This document shows positions 62,402 through 64,000 of a DNA stretch of 64,000 bases, piece after piece. The notes under the pieces are model-generated. The model was not told the origin of the DNA, did not search any database, and saw only the letters and a list, made by a program, of their open reading frames with translations. A program made the translations under genes and the position numbers. Position 1 is the stretch's first letter. Every line of letters starts with the position of its first letter. The DNA is taken from the NCBI RefSeq assembly GCF_028554725.1, contig NC_071669.1:29068001-29132000 (forward strand). Reading direction: 5' to 3'. The stretch is from Zeugodacus cucurbitae. Taxonomy: Eukaryota > Arthropoda > Insecta > Diptera > Tephritidae.

Positions 62402-63834
62402 TTACTCGCGTTTAGGCTTAATCCACAGGATTTTGCCCAGCGATTTTTTTTTATTTAATCTTGCTTGCATAAAGTCCGCGAGGATATTTGGGAATTTTCC
62501 CTTAATTGAAACCGCCACATAATCAGCGTATGCCACACCATATACCCCCCCTTTCTCTAGATCCAACAACAGACTGTCCATTGTTAAGATCCATAGAAGT
62601 GGGGGTGTACACCTATGGACAGATCTGCACATCGTTGAAACCCCCAGCGTTGAGGTTATGAACCTGCCTAGAAGCATCTGTTTCATAAGTGATTCCGAGA
62701 CATTCAGCGCCTTCTATGTCCAAGAAGGCTATAAGAGCGTATTCTTTTCCTTCCAAAGCTCACCACCGAGTTAAAAGTGTTGTGAAACTGCTAACTTTCA
62801 TAGAGTTAGCCTGCTTCTTATATTAATTTCTATTAATCTTTCCAGTGTGTTTAGTAGAAATGAGGAAAGACTGATTGGTCTAAAATCCTTTGGACTAATA
62901 GGAGAGCTTTTGTCCGCTTTTGGTATGTATATTACCTTCACTTTCCTCCATAGTGAAGGAATATAGTTTAACCGAAGAGTCCTTTCGAGAATAGTTACTA
63001 ATCAACCCGTTACGTAACTGAACGATTTCTGCAATTGAGCCGGGAATATGCCGTCAAGTCCATGAGGTATAAAAGGCTTGAAACTGTTAATTGCCCATTT
63101 TATCTTGTCTTCTGATATTAAATCTCCAATGTCTCCACTTCTAGTGTATACTCAGCGGTCAAGCTCTCTGAGCTGCCCGGGAAGTGAGTATCCATCAGTA
63201 ATTTTAAGGTTTCTTCACTGGATTCCGTCCAGCTTTGATCTAGTTTCTGAAGGCTTATGTGTAGATTTTGCTATTACTTTCCTTAACCGAGGAGTTTGGC
63301 CCTTCGGGGAGTTTCCGAGAAACCGAGACGTTTCTACCTTGGTCTCGATTACTTCACAGAAGGATTTCCACGATTTTCGTATTGATTTTCTGATTTCCTT
63401 TTTGTATGACCTTAGAAGGCTGTAGTAACGGTCCCAGTCATGCTCTAATTGGGATAGTTTCGCTACATTAAACTGCCTACTGCAATCTTTCTAAGATTTC
63501 TTAAGTTCGTGAGTTGGGTTTTAATTCTTCCCCTTCTGCGAGTAAGGGACATGCCACTTCTAATGCTTGCTGATAAGATTCTGTGAATCTTTCAACTAAG
63601 GTGTTTATGTATGTCCTCCCTGTTCTTAGGTTGGAATGGAGGAATCATATGAATATTTGTTTTTGGCTCTTGCGCGTGCACTCGCCAGTTTGTTTTCCTA
63701 TGTTTTCTATATTTGTTATCCCGATCTACCTTTCTACTTAGTACACATTCATATCTTGATCTGGCCCTGGTATCAGCCGGCATCGTGCATGACGGCGGTG
63801 GACCTGGATTGCTTAGTAACACTCCCAGAGCCAC
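62402..63834 (-). pseudogene. RT region of the I/LOA-type LINE, decayed
   Basis: 62686-62402 contains PPLLWILTMDSLLLDLEKGG and YGVAYADYVAVSIKGK; the active site reads YADY instead of YADD, so the second catalytic Asp is lost. Around 62850-63070 the reverse strand carries the KADKSSPISPKDFRPISLS-type block and LDGIFPAQLQ text. 63834-63592 (MALGVLLSNPGPPPSCTMPA...) includes KTNW near the endonuclease-RT linker. Several stops. Confidence 0.65.
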
Positions 63835-63840
63835 GTTAGC

Positions 63841-64000
63841 CAGCGCAGCTTACACCCATTTTCATTGGGTTCTGGTATATATACATATACATACATATAA
63901 TATAATAAAAGACAATAGAAATGTCTACAACAATAACAACAGAGTAAATTCTCACTGTGCAAACACACATATTTTCATGTAAAGTTAGATCTTTTTTACA
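63841..64000. other. Window end, unassigned
   Basis: (TA/CATA)-rich stretch (tatatacatatacatacata) then AT-rich DNA; no gene. Confidence 0.4.

Larger units (their letters stand above)
61147..63840 (-). mobile_element. LINE with RNase H domain (I/LOA-type), 5'-truncated and decayed
   Basis: Minus strand, 3' end near 61147 with aggttaggttaggttaag next to it. Order in its own direction: linker and RT N-part (63834-62800), RT core with a damaged active site (62686-62402), thumb region (62103-61800), RNase H (61790-61600) and C-terminus (61550-61236). The RNase H after RT separates it from the Jockey, X-like and RTE elements elsewhere. The LOA/I assignment is by domain order and text and is tentative. 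Confidence 0.75.

Noticed and set aside
1..64000. CRISPR arrays, tRNA or rRNA genes, bacterial operons
   Set aside because: No regular spacer arrays, no cloverleaf or rRNA text was recognised; the content is eukaryotic with introns and transposons. A tRNA scan was not possible by eye.

Overview
The window looks like euchromatic DNA of a higher dipteran, most likely a true fruit fly (Tephritidae, Bactrocera/Ceratitis type). The reasons are two genes with short 50-60 bp introns, strongly AT-rich DNA, and a transposon set typical of flies: Jockey/X-type, RTE and RNase H-bearing LINEs, Helitrons, Tc1/mariner and hAT relics. The species assignment is inference. No rRNA, tRNA, CRISPR or bacterial-type operon was seen. 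Repeat family labels (Rep-A, MITE-D and so on) are mine.

Host genes. Only two are recognised. A MIX23 (CCDC58) homologue is on the minus strand at 21262-21630; two exons are visible and the C-terminal exon was not found. About 3.6 kb away and divergent from it is succinate-semialdehyde dehydrogenase (ALDH5A1 type) on the plus strand, with four exons between 25230 and 40126 that join into an uninterrupted 503-residue frame. Its second intron is 13.3 kb long and is almost entirely transposon-derived. A Harbinger-like element ends about 180 bp upstream of its ATG.

Layout. 1-3 kb: end of a TIR element, two decayed Tc1 transposases and a LINE tail. 3-9.7 kb: a Jockey LINE (3990-7566) and a block of repeats Rep-B/A/C/MITE-D/Rep-A. 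9.8-12.4 kb: a 5'-truncated Jockey/X-like LINE with a (CAA)n tail and a 13 bp target duplication. 12.4-15 kb: Rep-C/F/N and MITE-D, partly as a palindrome. 15-20.3 kb: a Rep-A copy split by a Helitron that is itself split by an RTE LINE. 20.3-25 kb: MITEs, MIX23, a foldback element and the Harbinger-like element. 25.2-40.1 kb: the SSADH gene; its intron 2 holds a Rep-A copy inserted in another, a LINE tail, a mariner MITE, a short Helitron, two 1.36 kb hAT elements in inverted orientation, and a Helitron with a 486-residue open helicase frame. 40.8-54 kb: MITE-D copies, scrambled RTE fragments, a 305 bp mini-RTE with perfect duplications, a hAT transposase tail and more TIR elements. 54.6-60.2 kb: a nest of Rep-A > Rep-B > RTE > Jockey. 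61.1-63.8 kb: an RNase H-type LINE.

The main result is an archaeology of nested insertions, many dated relative to each other by target-site duplications that can be read exactly. No new gene system is proven. The best leads are the inverted hAT pair inside the SSADH intron, the mini-RTE, the repeated D-C-A-B composite block, and several unassigned small frames.
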